Shown here in pieces: positions 63,585 to 64,000 of a stretch of 64,000 nucleotides of DNA. Each line of letters starts with the position of its first letter. Within the stretch, counting starts at the first letter, position 1. This DNA comes from an uncultured Desulfobacteraceae bacterium. Its GTDB lineage: Bacteria; Desulfobacterota; Desulfobacteria; Desulfobacterales; UBA5852. A program made the position numbers and the translations under genes. A model generated the notes under the pieces. It saw nothing but the letters and a program-made list of their open reading frames with translations. It was not told the DNA's origin and searched no databases. Where the stretch lies: positions 434,001-498,000 of the forward strand of contig CAJXSL010000001.1 of NCBI GenBank assembly GCA_913060875.1, read 5' to 3'.

Positions 63585-63671
63585 CTTATCGCAAGATCCT
63601 TTGGAGTCAATGGGGCTTTACTGAGTTCCGCTACGGTTCGTTTCATACCTTTGTACAAGGGCTGCGCTAAC

Positions 63672-63817
63672 TAGTGCCCATCCGTAAATGGCATCTTTCG
63701 GCCCCTGGCGGCGTTCTCGCGCGTTTTCAATCCTCGAAATAGCGGGCTATTCCTCCGGTTTCAAACGCGCTCGGGCCTTGCCAGGAACCAATATCTACCA
63801 TTTAGGGACGGACACTA
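63672..63817. repeat. 146-bp palindromic element, copy D
   Basis: TAGTGCCCATCCGTAAATGG left end; the right end, inverted, is TAGTGTCCGTCCCTAAATGG. The centre is ATCCTCGAAATAGCGGGCTA followed by TTCCTCCGGTTTCAA. Exactly 146 bp like A, B and C, although the ends belong to a different sequence subfamily. Confidence 0.8.
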
Positions 63818-64000
63818 ACCGATGCAAAACCTGTACCTGTTCTTGGATAAGTCGGGCAGATGGCCAGTAATGGTAAGTATATATAATTATTACAGTGTCT
63901 TATTTTTTAAATATTCAGGGACGCATCAGGCGCCACCGGTATGGAGTGACATTTTTTGACACATGCCTGCCAAAAACCGTGCGTGCCGGACGGATTTGTT
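63818..64000. other. Window end, no gene recognised
   Basis: AT-rich sequence with TATATATAATTATTACAG near 63878; no ribosome site or family motif. The MepK-like gene's promoter is probably in 63585-63671. Confidence 0.3.

Overview
The window is a GC-rich bacterial chromosome segment. Its gene content suggests an anaerobic Desulfobacterota member, probably a sulfate-reducing Desulfobacterales/Desulfosarcina-type organism; this is inferred from gene content, as no rRNA or tRNA gene was seen. The main pointers are the siroheme-dependent heme pathway (ahbB, ahbC, ahbD with hemB), 2-hydroxyacyl-CoA dehydratase/benzoyl-CoA-reductase-type subunits with an ATP-dependent activase, an FmdE-type protein beside a molybdopterin oxidoreductase, and several acyl-CoA ligases.

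Layout. 0-2.8 kb: a Cpx-like envelope-stress module, with a divergent Spy/CpxP-like protein, a response regulator, a histidine kinase and GTAAA boxes between them. 3-8.9 kb: a more AT-rich block of exported or lipoprotein hydrolases (beta-lactamase-fold hydrolase, alpha/beta hydrolase, S41 peptidase followed by a beta-lactamase tail remnant, Ntn amidohydrolase). 9-14 kb: an AraC regulator with two NAD(P)-dependent reductases and a secreted clostripain-like protease. 14-24.7 kb: a GlxA-type regulator diverging from a probable catabolic operon (FadH-like dienoyl-CoA reductase, second Old Yellow Enzyme, molybdopterin oxidoreductase, FmdE, MoeA-like protein with a cysteine tail, acyl-CoA ligase). 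24.8-31 kb: a small GGDEF-like protein, a sphingosine-phosphate-lyase-type PLP enzyme, an FGGY kinase and AsmA. 31-38.8 kb: TetR, acyl-CoA ligase, two dehydratase subunits, a bile-acid/sodium-symporter-family transporter and the dehydratase activase, which look like one acid-uptake and dehydration pathway. 39-43 kb: a ThiF/MoaD pair and two nucleotide-sugar epimerases. 43-49.6 kb: CBS-ACT protein, ahbD, hemB, ahbC and a ClpX-like ATPase. 49.6-64 kb: CheR, OsmC, leuCD, lepA, a diguanylate cyclase response regulator, pepA, a radical SAM protein with ahbB, an AlaX-like protein, and two cell-wall enzymes (L,D-transpeptidase and MepK-like endopeptidase).

The intergenic space is rich in dispersed repeats. 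The most striking is a family of imperfect palindromes, four of them exactly 146 bp long, with TA ends, diverged terminal repeats and a conserved central core; two of them supply the stop codon of the neighbouring gene. A second family of about 135 bp, a 278-bp direct repeat and several shorter palindromes are also present.

The two most interesting candidate systems are the FadH/OYE/molybdoenzyme/FmdE/MoeA-Cys/ligase cluster (15.3-24.7 kb) and the TetR/ligase/dehydratase/BASS/activase cluster (31.2-38.8 kb). Both read as CoA-dependent anaerobic acid-degradation pathways whose substrates cannot be told from the sequence.
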